A stretch of 64,000 bases of DNA, taken from Catellatospora sp. TT07R-123 (GTDB taxonomy: Bacteria > Actinomycetota > Actinomycetes > Mycobacteriales > Micromonosporaceae). The notes beneath the pieces were generated by a model, which saw only the letters and a list, made by a program, of their open reading frames with translations, did not search any database and was not told the origin of the DNA. The position numbers were made by a program, and so were the translations under genes. The stretch covers positions 1,302,001 through 1,366,000 of the forward strand of contig NZ_BNEM01000002.1 in assembly GCF_018327705.1 (NCBI RefSeq), given 5' to 3'. Below are positions 52,104 through 61,280 of this stretch, piece by piece. Position 1 is the stretch's first letter, and each line of letters starts with the position of its first letter.

Positions 52104-55100
52104 ATGCGCGCCACCACCCTGCGCTTACTACTGGCCGCGACCCTGGTCGCCGCCGCCTCGATCACCGTGAGCCCGTTGGCCCCCGGCCGGGCCGACGCGG
52201 CCGCGGCACCCGCCGACAAGGGTCCGGTCGGCTGGGAGATCTACCGCCGACTCGACCGGCTGCCCTACCTGGCCGCCGGCAGCCAGACCCGGCAGTTCTC
52301 CAGCTTCGACCGCGGCGGCTCCAACAACGACGGCTTCGGCGGCAACTGGTCCTGCCTGCGCCAGTCCGGCGGCTGCGTCATCGCCGAGGACACCGGCCCC
52401 GGCGAGGTCCAGTCGATCTGGTTCACCCGCGACAGCGGCGACGTCACCAACACCGGCTGGATCCGCATCGAACTCGACGGCGTCACCGTCGTCGACACGG
52501 GCCTGCAGAACCTCGTCAACGGCGGCCTCGGCGCACCGTTCACGTTCCCGCTGGTCACCAACGCCGCCCAGACCTCCGGCGGCGTCACCGTCAAGGTGCC
52601 GATGCCCTACCGGCAGTCGATGCGCATCACCACCCAGAACAATCCGCTGTTCTACCACGTCGGCTACCGCACGTTCGCCGACGCGGGCGGCATCAGCACC
52701 TTCAACCCGGCCGACCAGGCCCAGGACGTGCTGACCATCCTGCGCGCGGCGGGCACCCGCGACCCCAAGCCCGCCGCGGCGGGCGCCACCACCGCCTCGA
52801 CCACGGTGAACGTCCCCGCGCTGGGCTCGGCCACCCTGGCCACGCTGTCCGGGCCGCGCGCCGTCAGCGCGCTGCGCCTGCGCGTGCCCGACGGGGTCGC
52901 CACCGAGGCGATCCTCAACTCGCTGCGGGTGCGGATCACCTTCGACGGGCGGCAGACCGTGGACGCGCCGGTCGGCGAGTTCTTCGGCTCGGGCCTGGGC
53001 GAGCGGCAGGTCCGCTCGCTGATGTCGGCGATGGACACCGCGGCGGGCGGCTGGTACAGCGCCTGGTGGCCGATGCCGTTCCGCAGCTCGGCCACGGTCA
53101 GCCTGGCCAGCACCGGCGGCGCGGTCTCCGGCGTGCAGGCCGAGGTCGTCTCGGCGCCCGACGCCGCCTGGACCGACCTGCTCACCTCGACCGGCACCGC
53201 GGGCTACTTCACCACCCAGTCGCGGCGCGCCGAGACCGTCAACGGCAAGGACTGGATCTTCGCCGACGCGGCAGGCCGGGGCCGGTTCGTGGGCCTGTCG
53301 CACACCATGCGCGGCCACATCACCAGCGGCAACACCCGCAACTACCTGGAGGGCGACGAGCGGGCCCACGTCGACGGCGCCGCCAGTCCCGCCTGGTACG
53401 GCACCGGCACCGAGGACTTCTACGAGTCCGGCTGGTACTTCAACCGCGGCACCTACAGCGGCGTGTTCACCGGCAACCCGGGCCACCTGCTGCACAGCGG
53501 CACCTGCGCCGACGAGTGCGACGCGACGTACCGGCTGATGATCGGCGACGCGATGCCGTACAGCACGGCGCTGCGTTTCGGCATCGAGCACGGCCCGTTC
53601 GCCGACATGCCCGCCGAGTACAGCTCGACCGCGTTCCTCTACACCCAGCCGACCTACGGCAGCGCCCGCAGCGACACCGTGGTCACCGGCGACGCGGCCA
53701 GCCGCTCGGCGCACTCCTACACCGACAGCGGCACCCAGTCCACGCTGACCTCGGTCTACGAGGGCGACGACGACGTCACCTCGGTCACCGGCACGGTCCG
53801 CGCCGGCAGCGGCGCGATCTCGTTCCGGGTCGCCGTCGACCCGAACAACCAGGGCGTACGGCTGCGGCGCAGCGGCGACCAGCTCCAGGGCTACCAGCAG
53901 GCCGCCGTCAGCGTCGACGGCGCCGCAGCGGGCACCTGGCAGCAGCCGCTGGCCAACGACCGGCAGCGCTGGCTCGACGACGAGTACGCCCTGCCCCCGG
54001 CGCTGACCGCGGGCAAGAGCAGCATCACGGTCACGCTCACCCCGGCCGCCGGGGCACCGGCCTGGACCGCGAGCCGCTACACCGCGTTCAGCCTGCTGCC
54101 CGGCTTCACCGACACCAGCACCCCGGGCACGGTGACCGGCCTGGCCGTAGGCGGCTCGCGGGTGCACGCGCTCGCGCTGAGCTGGAACGAGCCGGCCGAC
54201 AACACCGGCATCGCCGGCTACCGGGTGTACGCCGCGCAGACCTCCGACGTCCCGCTGACCTCGGGCAACCTGCGCGCCACGGTCACCGCCACCTCGTGGC
54301 GGCACGGCCCGCTGCGGGCCGGGCAGACCTGGTACTACCGCGTCGTGGCCGTGGACGCGGCGGGCAACGCCGGCCCGGCCTCGGCGGTCGCGGGCGGCAC
54401 CACCCGGGCCCGCACCGTCAGCGACGTCAACGGCGACGGCCGCGACGACGCCGTCGACTTCACCCGGGGCACCCTGGCCGACGTGTACACGGGCCTGTCC
54501 ACCGGCAGCGCGTTCACGGCCGACCCGAACAAGTGGCACGACTTCTTCGCCCTCGACGCCGAACTCCCACTGACCGGCGACTTCAACGGCGACGGCAAGG
54601 ACGACATCGCCACCTTCACCCGCGGCAGCACCGCCGACGTGTACGTGGCCCTGTCCACGGGCACCTCGTTCGGCGGCGGCGTGAAGTGGCACGACTGGTT
54701 CGCCGCGGGCACGGAGACCCCGGCCGTCGGCGACGTCGACGGCGACGGCCGCGACGACATCATCACCTTCACCCTGGGCTCCACCGGCGACGTCTACGTG
54801 GCCCTGTCCACCGGCACCTCGTTCGGGCCGGGCGTGAAGTGGCACGACAACTTCGGCTACGGCACCGAGCTGCCCGCCGTGGGCGACGTCGACGGCGACG
54901 GGCGCGACGACATCCTCACGTTCACCCGGGGCACCGGCGCGGACGTGTACGTGTCACTGTCGGACGGGTCGCGGTTCGTGCAGGACGCGTGGAAGTGGCA
55001 CGACAACATCGCGCCCGGCACCGACCTGCCCGGCATCGGCGACGCCGACGGTGACGGCCGCGACGACGTCATCACCTTCACCCGCGGCAGCACCGCCGAC

Positions 55101-55364
55101 GTGTACGTCTACCGCTCCGGCGGCGGCACCTTCGCCAACGCGGTGAAGTGGCACGACGGGTTCGCGATCGGCACCGAGACGCCGGGGGTGGCCGACTTCA
55201 ACGGCGACGGGCGGTCGGACGTGGCCACGTACACCGGCGGCACCGCGGCCGACGTGTTCGTGTCCCTGTCGGACGGCACGAAGTACGTGCAGTCGGGCTG
55301 GAAGTGGGCCGACCAGTTCGCCCCCGACACCGACCTACCCCGCCCGAGCCTCTACCTGCCCTGA
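52104..55364 (+). CDS. secreted GH172 (DUF2961) glycosidase with Fn3 and six FG-GAP repeats
   Basis: A 1086-residue protein. A Sec signal peptide ([15 protein letters not shown], cleavage near GRADAAA) is followed by a GH172/DUF2961 catalytic domain (~40-670): the family block G-T-G-T-E-D-F-Y sits at ~433 and F-G-I-E-H-G-P-F at ~492. A fibronectin III domain (~672-770) and six ~52-residue FG-GAP-type repeats (~773-1080) follow, each opening with a calcium-loop sequence such as [11 protein letters not shown]172 includes D-arabinofuranosidases and difructose-anhydride-forming enzymes. Here a secreted role on arabinan or fructan-like glycan is likely (family-based inference). The repeats are also repeats at DNA level (54418-55340). 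Confidence 0.88.
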   Translation: MRATTLRLLLAATLVAAASITVSPLAPGRADAAAAPADKGPVGWEIYRRLDRLPYLAAGSQTRQFSSFDRGGSNNDGFGGNWSCLRQSGGCVIAEDTGPGEVQSIWFTRDSGDVTNTGWIRIELDGVTVVDTGLQNLVNGGLGAPFTFPLVTNAAQTSGGVTVKVPMPYRQSMRITTQNNPLFYHVGYRTFADAGGISTFNPADQAQDVLTILRAAGTRDPKPAAAGATTASTTVNVPALGSATLATLSGPRAVSALRLRVPDGVATEAILNSLRVRITFDGRQTVDAPVGEFFGSGLGERQVRSLMSAMDTAAGGWYSAWWPMPFRSSATVSLASTGGAVSGVQAEVVSAPDAAWTDLLTSTGTAGYFTTQSRRAETVNGKDWIFADAAGRGRFVGLSHTMRGHITSGNTRNYLEGDERAHVDGAASPAWYGTGTEDFYESGWYFNRGTYSGVFTGNPGHLLHSGTCADECDATYRLMIGDAMPYSTALRFGIEHGPFADMPAEYSSTAFLYTQPTYGSARSDTVVTGDAASRSAHSYTDSGTQSTLTSVYEGDDDVTSVTGTVRAGSGAISFRVAVDPNNQGVRLRRSGDQLQGYQQAAVSVDGAAAGTWQQPLANDRQRWLDDEYALPPALTAGKSSITVTLTPAAGAPAWTASRYTAFSLLPGFTDTSTPGTVTGLAVGGSRVHALALSWNEPADNTGIAGYRVYAAQTSDVPLTSGNLRATVTATSWRHGPLRAGQTWYYRVVAVDAAGNAGPASAVAGGTTRARTVSDVNGDGRDDAVDFTRGTLADVYTGLSTGSAFTADPNKWHDFFALDAELPLTGDFNGDGKDDIATFTRGSTADVYVALSTGTSFGGGVKWHDWFAAGTETPAVGDVDGDGRDDIITFTLGSTGDVYVALSTGTSFGPGVKWHDNFGYGTELPAVGDVDGDGRDDILTFTRGTGADVYVSLSDGSRFVQDAWKWHDNIAPGTDLPGIGDADGDGRDDVITFTRGSTADVYVYRSGGGTFANAVKWHDGFAIGTETPGVADFNGDGRSDVATYTGGTAADVFVSLSDGTKYVQSGWKWADQFAPDTDLPRPSLYLP
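54418..55340 (+). repeat. in-frame ~156-bp repeats encoding FG-GAP units
   Basis: Six tandem units inside the GH172 gene encode calcium-binding FG-GAP repeats; recurring DNA words include GACGGCGACGGCCGCGACGA and ACGTGTACGT. Similar DNA across units suggests recent duplication or conversion between copies. Confidence 0.7.
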
Positions 55365-55374
55365 CCCAGGGCAT

Positions 55375-55420
55375 ACGGCATAGGGGGCGGCTCCCGTGCG
55401 GGAGCCGCCCCCTATGCCGT
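55375..55420. terminator. strong hairpin terminator after the GH172 gene
   Basis: A perfect 21-bp stem (55375-55395 with 55400-55420, core GGGGGCGGCTCCC) with a GTGC loop, starting 10 bp after the stop codon. There is no T-run. It could terminate both the GH172 gene and transcripts coming from the IS element. Confidence 0.85.
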
Positions 55421-55450
55421 TCGGGCGCCGAGCGCCGGGCGCCAGGCGAT

Positions 55451-55492
55451 GGGCGACGGGCGACGGGCGACGGGCGACGGGCGACGGGCGAT
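55451..55492. repeat. 7-bp tandem repeat (GGGCGAC, six units)
   Basis: Six consecutive GGGCGAC units, the last ending in T. The array stops two bases before the left end of the IS30-like element, and no matching units are found beyond its right end. Confidence 0.85.
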
Positions 55493-55494
55493 GG

Positions 55495-56735
55495 TGCAGT
55501 TTCGGGGAAAGTGCACGAATCTTGGGGGCCGGCTCAAGCGGTTGTTGCAACGAGGTACTGGTTGAGTCGTTCGGCGGGGTTTTGCCAGTCGAGGGTTTGG
55601 CGCGGTCGTCCGTTGAGTTCTCGGGCGACCGCGTCGAGTTCGTCCTGGCTGTATTTGCGGAAGTCGGTGCTGGAGCGGGGGAAGTACTGGCGTAGCAGGC
55701 CGTTGGTGTTCTCGTTGCTGCCGCGTTGCCAGGGCGAGTGGGGGTCGCAGAAGTAGACCTTGCAGTCGGTGGCCAGGGTGAACCGGGCGTGGCGGGCCAT
55801 CTCGGCGCCCTGGTCCCAGGTCAGGGTCTTGCGTAGTTCGTCGGGTAGGCGGTTCATCAGGGTGATGAGGACGTCGGTGACGTTGTCGCTGATGCGTGAT
55901 TCGGGCAGGGCGCCGAGCATGACGTAGCGGGTGGCGCGTTCGACCAGGGTGATGATCGCGCTGGTGCCGCGGGCGCCGATGATCAGGTCGCCTTCCCAGT
56001 GGCCGGGCACGGCCCGGTCGGCGGCCTCGGCCGGGCGGGCCGAGATGTGCAGATCGGCGACCCACGGCCTGGCCGCGCGTGTGGCCGTGGCCGCCCTCGA
56101 CTGCGGCTTGCGGGCCGCCCGGCCGGAACGCAGCGCGACCTGCCGGGCCAGTTCCTCACGCATCCCGCCCCGGGCCTGGTAGTAGATCGCCTGGTAGATC
56201 GTCTCGTGCGACACCCAACACTCCGGCTGATCGGCGTAGTCGATGCGCAGCGACCGGGCGACCTGCACCGGCGACCACCGCTGGGCCAGCCGCTGCTTCA
56301 CCAGGTGCCACAGCGGTGCCATCGTACGGCTGCGCCGGGCGCGCAGCCTGCCATCACGCGGGCGCCGGGCCCGCTTGTCGGCCCGACGCTGGGCGAACTC
56401 GTGGCAGTACTTCCATCGATAGCCCCCACCCCACCGCCCGGTCGCCGGACATCCGGCGGCCCGGCCGCGCGGATGCCAGGCACCACCAGGCGCGTGCGCA
56501 CCCTGGTAGGCGTTGTTACGGGTCACCTCCCGCCACACCGTCGTACGGTCACGGCCGATCACCGCCGCGATCTGGGCATAACGCAGCCCCTGACCGAACA
56601 ACACCTCGATCTGGGCGCGCTCCTGCGAAGTCAAACGTCTACCGGGCATGAATCCGATCCTCCAAGATCCATACCTCGTTGCAACAGCCAACAGAAACCG
56701 CCGGGCCGGATTCCTGCACTTTCCCCGAAACTGCA
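55495..56735 (-). mobile_element. IS30-family insertion sequence
   Basis: Terminal inverted repeats of 27 bp with one mismatch: TGCAGTTTCGGGGAAAGTGC opens the left end (55495-55521), and its complement closes the right end (56709-56735). A second shared word, TTGCAACGAGGTA, lies further inside both ends. The 1241-bp element holds one transposase gene. No clear target-site duplication could be read from the flanks, so the outermost base of each end is uncertain. Confidence 0.88.
55534..56649 (-). CDS. IS30-family transposase
   Basis: Start at ATG 56649 (M-P-G-R-R-L-T-S-Q-E-R); the frame is open further upstream through the inverted repeat but that is not coding. The 371-residue protein has an N-terminal helix-turn-helix (Y-A-Q-I-A-A-V-I-G-R-D-R-T-T-V-W-R-E-V) and the DDE catalytic domain: D221 in W-E-G-D-L-I-I-G, D279 in T-W-D-Q-G-A-E-M, and E313 in N-E-N-T-N-G-L-L-R-Q-Y-F-P. 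The 33-residue D-E spacing is that of IS30. All key residues are intact, so the element may still be active. Confidence 0.95.
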   Translation of the reverse strand: MPGRRLTSQERAQIEVLFGQGLRYAQIAAVIGRDRTTVWREVTRNNAYQGAHAPGGAWHPRGRAAGCPATGRWGGGYRWKYCHEFAQRRADKRARRPRDGRLRARRSRTMAPLWHLVKQRLAQRWSPVQVARSLRIDYADQPECWVSHETIYQAIYYQARGGMREELARQVALRSGRAARKPQSRAATATRAARPWVADLHISARPAEAADRAVPGHWEGDLIIGARGTSAIITLVERATRYVMLGALPESRISDNVTDVLITLMNRLPDELRKTLTWDQGAEMARHARFTLATDCKVYFCDPHSPWQRGSNENTNGLLRQYFPRSSTDFRKYSQDELDAVARELNGRPRQTLDWQNPAERLNQYLVATTA

Positions 56736-57059
56736 TCCTTGGTCCGCACTCTCGCCCGGCGGATGACCGCTGGCAGCGATCTTGTGCACCCAGCCCTCGG
56801 CATGATCGCCGCTGGCGGTCCGAATCCTGGCATCGACCTCGGACGGCACTCGGAGCACGACCGCCAGCCGCGATCTTCGAAGACCCGGCCGACGTCGATC
56901 GCCATCTCCGGTCAAAACGGCCTGGTTCAGGCTGCACTCTGACCCGAAACGGCGATCAACGCCGGACCACCTGAGAAACACCCCCGGAAGCCGGCGACCA
57001 CGCAGGGAAGGCGCCCGTTCCAGCTCCCGCGCCAAGCTGCCATCGCCCGCCGCGCCGGT
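56736..57059. other. gene-free stretch with decayed inverted repeats
   Basis: No credible gene. A 17-bp inverted repeat with one mismatch (GATCGCCGCTGGCGGTC at 56804-56820 with 56859-56875) encloses a loop containing a second short pairing. A diverged extra arm (GACCGCTGGCAGCGATC) lies at 56765-56781. A single CGAAACGGCGATCA word near 56948 recurs at 58316, within the hairpin at 58319-58348. These look like remnants of a repeat family. Confidence 0.55.
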
Positions 57060-57521
57060 TCAGGACAGGTTGGTGATCACGACCATGAGGACCATCGGCA
57101 ACGGTGCGAGCACCACGCCGAGCACTCCGAGCAGGCAGTAGCCGATGCGCCCGTGCGCGATGTGCGTGATCGCACCGATCAGGCCCAGCAGCACGGCCAC
57201 ACCGCCGAGTGCCAGGTAGGTGTACGTCAACACCACCAGCACCGCCGATTCGCTGTCGATCTCCAGCCCGTGGGCGAAGAACACTCCCAGCGCGAACACG
57301 ACGCAGGCCAGCGCGGACAGCAGCAGCGACACCGCCGACAGACCGGGCCGCGTCACGGCGGCCGAGGCACCCGCGCCGCCGCCGAACGTCACTCCGGCCC
57401 CGGCAGCCGCCGCGGCCCGGTTCTTGCGGGAGATCTCGACCAGGCCGATCACGGCACCGATCGCCCCGGCGACGGCGCTGACCGCGCCCGCGATGACCGA
57501 GACGCTCTCTCCGAGTTCCAT
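57060..57521 (-). CDS. small integral membrane protein of unknown function
   Basis: A 153-residue protein starting M-E-L-G-E-S-V after GGAAGAGGA. Four hydrophobic segments are visible: VIAGAVSAVAGAIGAVIGLV (~8-27), LSAVSLLLSALACVVFALGV (~61-80), AVLVVLTYTYLALGGVAVLL (~92-111) and IGYCLLGVLGVVLAPLPMVL (~126-145), with short loops between them. No family signature or catalytic motif. It is divergent from the NTF2-like gene (194 bp away). Confidence 0.7.
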   Translation of the reverse strand: MELGESVSVIAGAVSAVAGAIGAVIGLVEISRKNRAAAAAGAGVTFGGGAGASAAVTRPGLSAVSLLLSALACVVFALGVFFAHGLEIDSESAVLVVLTYTYLALGGVAVLLGLIGAITHIAHGRIGYCLLGVLGVVLAPLPMVLMVVITNLS

Positions 57522-57715
57522 GTCCTCTTCCTATCCGGTGCGTCCGAACCGATCCAGATCCGCGAATTCGGCAAGATGTTAGCGGCGCTCGCGAAACGCG
57601 GCGACCCACGCCCGGCGACCGTGGCACCGACAGTCCATCCCGGGCCGACGACGGGCGAGGGCAACGGCGTGGGCAATGGACGCGGTGCCGGACGCTCATG
57701 CCCTAGGGTGGCCGG

Positions 57716-58120
57716 ATGGTTGACACCACGGGGAGCACGATCGATGCCAGCCGGCTTGCGGCGCAGGAACGGCGGCGGCTGGCCGCACTGGTGGCAGCGG
57801 ACGCGGCGCTGCTGGATGAGCTGCATGCCGATGACTTCGTCCTGGTCAATCCAGGCGGCGGCGTATGGGACAAGGCGTTCTACCTCGGCGGCATCACCGA
57901 CGGATCGATCGACTACCGGAGATTCGAGCCGGTGACACCGATCCAGGTGCTCGCCGACGGCGGCGTCGCGGTCGTCCGGTACCGCTCCGCGATCGAGATC
58001 GCCGTCGACGGCGGCCCCTACGTCTCCCTGACCGCCTGGCACCTCGACTGCTACCGGCACGACGAGCCCACCGGCCGCTGGCGCTGCGTCTGGTCCCAAG
58101 CCACCCGCACCGACGACTAA
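57716..58120 (+). CDS. NTF2-like/SnoaL-type (DUF4440-like) protein
   Basis: A 134-residue protein (M-V-D-T-T-G-S-T-I). TAGGGT sits 6 nt before the ATG and no Shine-Dalgarno is visible, suggesting a leaderless start. The fold pattern fits the NTF2-like cone: an N-terminal helix pair (A-A-L-V-A-A-D-A-A-L-L-D-E-L-H-A-D-D-F-V-L-V-N-P-G-G), D-Y-R-R-F-E-P, then beta strands (V-A-V-V-R-Y-R-S-A-I-E-I) and a closing W-x-C-V-W-S. Members act as small-ligand isomerases, cyclases or binding proteins. The role here is unknown. Confidence 0.78.
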   Translation: MVDTTGSTIDASRLAAQERRRLAALVAADAALLDELHADDFVLVNPGGGVWDKAFYLGGITDGSIDYRRFEPVTPIQVLADGGVAVVRYRSAIEIAVDGGPYVSLTAWHLDCYRHDEPTGRWRCVWSQATRTDD

Positions 58121-58559
58121 CCCCACCCACTCACCCACCGGCCCCGCCCCGCCATGTTGATCATGAACTTATGGCAGGGTTCGACGGTGTGTCGCCACCC
58201 CGGCACCGTGATCGACTCGGCTGGGCCTGGGCGGATGGCAAGCCACGGGACAGGAAACGAGCCCGGCGCGACAGGCTCGCGACGGAAGAGCGGATGTCGG
58301 CTGCGAAGGCGTTCCCGAAACGGCGATCACAATGGCGTGATCGCCGTTATCGGTCAGAACCTGGGCCTTGACCGCAGAAAATGACCGGAAACGGCTATCT
58401 CCGCGCGAAGACCCGGTGCGCTGCTCGCCGACCTGCGGCGCAACGCCGCCAGCGGTTCGGGAAACGGTCGCCGGGAAACAGCCGTCAGGAAAGGCCGCCG
58501 GGACCTCGGCCGCACCTGCCCCGGCCAGGGCGCGAAAGGCGGGGCGGTGCAGCGCTCCC
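58121..58559. other. gene-poor stretch with a perfect 12-bp hairpin
   Basis: No convincing gene in 439 bp. AACGGCGATCAC (58319-58330) and GTGATCGCCGTT (58337-58348) form a perfect hairpin with a 6-nt loop. Short words such as TTGATCATGAACTTATGGCA near 58154 look like fragments of dispersed actinomycete intergenic repeats. Short open frames here have poor codon bias. Confidence 0.5.
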
Positions 58560-59201
58560 TCAGGTCACCTTGAGGATGATGTCCTTCAGTTCGGCCAGAG
58601 TCTCAATGCGATGGCTGGCCTGCGAGAAGTCTTGCGCTTTCACGAACTCGTTGTGGACGATGACGCAGTCGATGCCGGCCGCCACGGCCGAGTTCAGCCC
58701 TCTGGACGAATCCTCCACGACCAGCGCCTCTTCCCTGGCGGCCCCGAACCGCGTCAAGCCGGTCAGGTACGGCTCCGGGTGCGGCTTGGCCAGCGTGTAG
58801 TCCTCGCGGACGAGAACGAAATCCATGAACTGCCTGACCTGGCGCTTCTCATGGATGATCTCGAAGTCCACCCGCTTCGAAGTCGTCACGATGGCCATGC
58901 GGACGTGCCTCGCCAGCTCGGCGAGAGTTTCGACGACGCCTTCGATCTCGATGGCTTCCGTCCGAAGATACTCCTGGTAGTAGTCATCACGGACCGCACG
59001 CTGCCTGCCGATGGCCTGCTCATCGACACCCGCCGCCCTGGCCTGGGCCCAACTGCCCAGACCCTGGCCCATGTCCCGGAGGTATCGCTCCTTGTCCAGG
59101 GTCACGCCGATGTCCGCCAGGGCCCGCTCTCCGGCCCTGTAGTACCAGAACTCGGTGTCCACCAGCACACCGTCGTGATCGAAGAGTATGTACTTCTTCA
59201 C
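58560..59201 (-). CDS. HAD-superfamily hydrolase (beta-phosphoglucomutase/phosphatase-like)
   Basis: A 213-residue protein from GTG 59201, with GGGGAGGG upstream. HAD motifs: I, F-D-H-D-G-V-L-V-D with nucleophile D8 and D10; II, T-T-S-K-R (~103); III, K-P-H-P-E-P-Y (~138); IV, V-V-E-D-S-S-R-G (~160). A helical cap lies between motifs I and II, typical of subfamily I enzymes such as phosphoglycolate phosphatase or beta-phosphoglucomutase; Asp10 and the cap allow either. Codon use is visibly less GC-rich than its neighbours (for example an ATA codon in M-K-K-Y-I-L-F), hinting at acquisition from elsewhere. Confidence 0.88.
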   Translation of the reverse strand: MKKYILFDHDGVLVDTEFWYYRAGERALADIGVTLDKERYLRDMGQGLGSWAQARAAGVDEQAIGRQRAVRDDYYQEYLRTEAIEIEGVVETLAELARHVRMAIVTTSKRVDFEIIHEKRQVRQFMDFVLVREDYTLAKPHPEPYLTGLTRFGAAREEALVVEDSSRGLNSAVAAGIDCVIVHNEFVKAQDFSQASHRIETLAELKDIILKVT

Positions 59202-59285
59202 CGTCTCGGCCCTCCCCGCGGTCCGGACGCATCGCGCCGATGCGGATCCCGACTCGGCAAGATCCTAACGGCCCCCGGAGACGGT

Positions 59286-59324
59286 GCGGCGACCGTCGCG
59301 CCGGTCGGGCACGACGGTCGCCGC
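59286..59324. terminator. hairpin after the intracellular GH172 gene
   Basis: Perfect 13-bp stem GCGGCGACCGTCG / CGACGGTCGCCGC (59286-59298, 59312-59324), 8 bp beyond the stop of the GH172 gene on the minus strand. It probably ends the sugar-uptake operon. Confidence 0.75.
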
Positions 59325-59332
59325 GTGGTGCG

Positions 59333-60424
59333 TCAGCCGAGGACGGCGGCCCGCTGGGCGACCGGCGGCAGGTCGAACGGGCGGTGCGGCAGGGTCTGGT
59401 ACCAGTACGCCGTGGACGAGAAGTCGTCGGAGCGCTTGTTGGCGTGCCCGTGCTCGATGGTCACCCGGATCGACTCGGTGAACGTCACGGGGTCCTCGAT
59501 GTGGAAGCGGTACAGCGAGATGTCGCCGCTCCAGTTCTCCCCGCCCGGCAGGGTGATGCCGTGGTAGGGCGCGTGGTGCTCCTGGGTGGGGCACCACGCG
59601 GTGCCGAAGTAGTCCTCGGTGCCGGTCCCGTGCAGGCTCGGCGGCCACTGCTCCCCGTCGATGAAGATCATGTCGTCGCCCTCGCCGTACCAGTTCCAGT
59701 CGCTGGTCTGGCGCAGGTTACGGATGTTGAGCACGCAGCCCACGTAGTGGCCCCGGCCCACCGCGTCGAGGATGACGTAGTTGCCGTCCCCGGTCAGGTT
59801 GGCGCCCTCGACCTGGTGCTCGCGGTGGCCGGCCGTGCCCTGCGGGATGCCGTCGGTCGGCCGCTCGCAGCGCCACTGCGCGTGGAAGTAGCCCAGCTCG
59901 GCGACGATGTCGTCGGCCGCGCCCGGCTCGTAGAGCTCGTAGTCCACGTAGTAGTAGAAGAAGACCGGCTGGTCGGCCATGTCGCTGACCAGCTCCACCT
60001 TGGCCCGGCTCGCGAACGGCATGTGGAACCAGCTGTTGAACGACTTGCCGTCCTGCGGGCTCATCTGCAGCGGCGCCGACACGAAGTTGCGGGTCTTGCC
60101 GTGGCCGATGCCGAAGAAGTCGCCCAGCGGCACCAGCACGCTCGGGGCGTCCGAGTCGTCCCAGGTGATGCGCAGCACCAGCCGCCGCAGGTAGTCGGTC
60201 TCGGTCTGGTCGGGCACGTCCCGGCCGGGCAGGGCGACCGTACACCAGATGTGGTTGATCGACCCCGGGCCCTCGATGTCGGCGAGCACCGCCGTGGCGC
60301 CGGGCGCGATGGTCAGCCGGTCGTCGTTGCCGCCGGTGCGGTCCCAGCTCGACTCCCGCCGCCGCTTGCTGTGCCGCAGCCGCGGCAGGTCACGCAGGCT
60401 GGAGCCGAATCGGCCGTAACTCAT
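59333..60424 (-). CDS. intracellular GH172 (DUF2961) glycosidase
   Basis: Start at ATG 60424 (M-S-Y-G-R-F-G-S), preceded by AGGAGAG. The 363-residue protein has no signal peptide. DUF2961/GH172 blocks are clear: I-E-G-P-G-S-I-N-H-I-W (~51), F-F-G-I-G-H-G-K (~101), G-T-G-T-E-D-Y-F-G (~270) and I-E-H-G-H-A-N-K-R-S-D-D-F-S-S-T-A-Y-W-Y-Q near the end. Known members release D-arabinofuranose or interconvert difructose anhydride with inulobiose. It lies last in an operon with a sugar ABC importer and a sugar kinase. It therefore likely splits the imported oligosaccharide in the cytoplasm (inference). Confidence 0.9.
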   Translation of the reverse strand: MSYGRFGSSLRDLPRLRHSKRRRESSWDRTGGNDDRLTIAPGATAVLADIEGPGSINHIWCTVALPGRDVPDQTETDYLRRLVLRITWDDSDAPSVLVPLGDFFGIGHGKTRNFVSAPLQMSPQDGKSFNSWFHMPFASRAKVELVSDMADQPVFFYYYVDYELYEPGAADDIVAELGYFHAQWRCERPTDGIPQGTAGHREHQVEGANLTGDGNYVILDAVGRGHYVGCVLNIRNLRQTSDWNWYGEGDDMIFIDGEQWPPSLHGTGTEDYFGTAWCPTQEHHAPYHGITLPGGENWSGDISLYRFHIEDPVTFTESIRVTIEHGHANKRSDDFSSTAYWYQTLPHRPFDLPPVAQRAAVLG

Positions 60425-60446
60425 GTGGTCTCTCCTCATGTCTCTA

Positions 60447-61280
60447 CTACTTCAGGCCGGACGTCTTGATGGCCTCGACCAGCCAGCGCTGGCCCGCCAG
60501 GAACGCCACGACGGTGGGGACCGCGGCGATGACCGTCGCGGCGAGCAGGTAGTTCCACGCCGAGCCGTACTGGCCCTGCAGGGTCGAGATGCCGACCTGC
60601 ACCATGCGCAGGTCCGGGTCGCGGGTGGCGGTGACCGGCCACAGGAACGCGTTCCAGTTGGCCAGGAAGAACAGCACGCTCAGCGACGCCAGAGCCGGGC
60701 GGCTCAGCGGCAGCACGATCCGCCACCAGCGGTGGAAGTAGCCGCAGCCGTCCAGGTCGGCAGCCTCCTCCAGCTCGCGCGGCAGGTTGAGGTAGTACTG
60801 CCGGAGCAGGAAGATGCCGAAGGCGTGGAAGATCGCGGGCAGGATCAGGCCGGCGTACGTGTCGAGCAGGCCGAGCTCGCGTACGACCAGGAACAGCGGC
60901 ACCAGGATCACCGGCAGCGACACCAGCAGCGTGGACACGATGCCGTAGAAGATGATGCCCCGGCCGGGGAAGCGCAGCCGGGCCAGGGCGTAAGCGGCCA
61001 TCGAGTGCAGCATCAGGGCGGCCCCGGTGACGACCAGCGACACCAGCGCGCTGTTGAACAGGTAGCGGCCGAACGGCACCTCGGTCAGCACGTACCAGAT
61101 GTTGTCCAGCGTGAACCTCGTCGGCAGGCCGCCGGCGAACACCTCGCCGGACGGCTTGAACACCGTGATGACCAGCCACAGCAGCGGCGCCACGGTCAGT
61201 GCGGCGATCAGGTACGCCACCACCGCCCGCAGCCCGATGCGGCGGCGCGGGCCGGTGCGCGCGAGCGCCTCAGTCGACAT
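60447..61280 (-). CDS. sugar ABC importer permease (MalG/CUT1 type)
   Basis: A 277-residue inner-membrane protein with about six helices and the EAA loop E-A-A-D-L-D-G-C-G-Y-F-H-R-W-W-R-I-V-L-P (~190) that contacts the ATPase. It ends V-E-A-I-K-T-S-G-L-K, the usual tail of CUT1 MalG-like permeases. Its start overlaps the preceding permease gene by 11 bp. No ATPase gene is in the window, so a shared MsiK-type ATPase may energise it, as is common in actinomycetes. Confidence 0.93.
   Translation of the reverse strand: MSTEALARTGPRRRIGLRAVVAYLIAALTVAPLLWLVITVFKPSGEVFAGGLPTRFTLDNIWYVLTEVPFGRYLFNSALVSLVVTGAALMLHSMAAYALARLRFPGRGIIFYGIVSTLLVSLPVILVPLFLVVRELGLLDTYAGLILPAIFHAFGIFLLRQYYLNLPRELEEAADLDGCGYFHRWWRIVLPLSRPALASLSVLFFLANWNAFLWPVTATRDPDLRMVQVGISTLQGQYGSAWNYLLAATVIAAVPTVVAFLAGQRWLVEAIKTSGLK

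Noticed and set aside
55451-55492. CRISPR-like array
   Set aside because: Units of 7 bp without spacers form a simple tandem repeat; no cas genes or direct repeats of CRISPR length were seen anywhere in the window.
55495-56735. Target-site duplication of the IS30-like element
   Set aside because: Bases outside both inverted repeats do not match for any plausible end position, so none is claimed.
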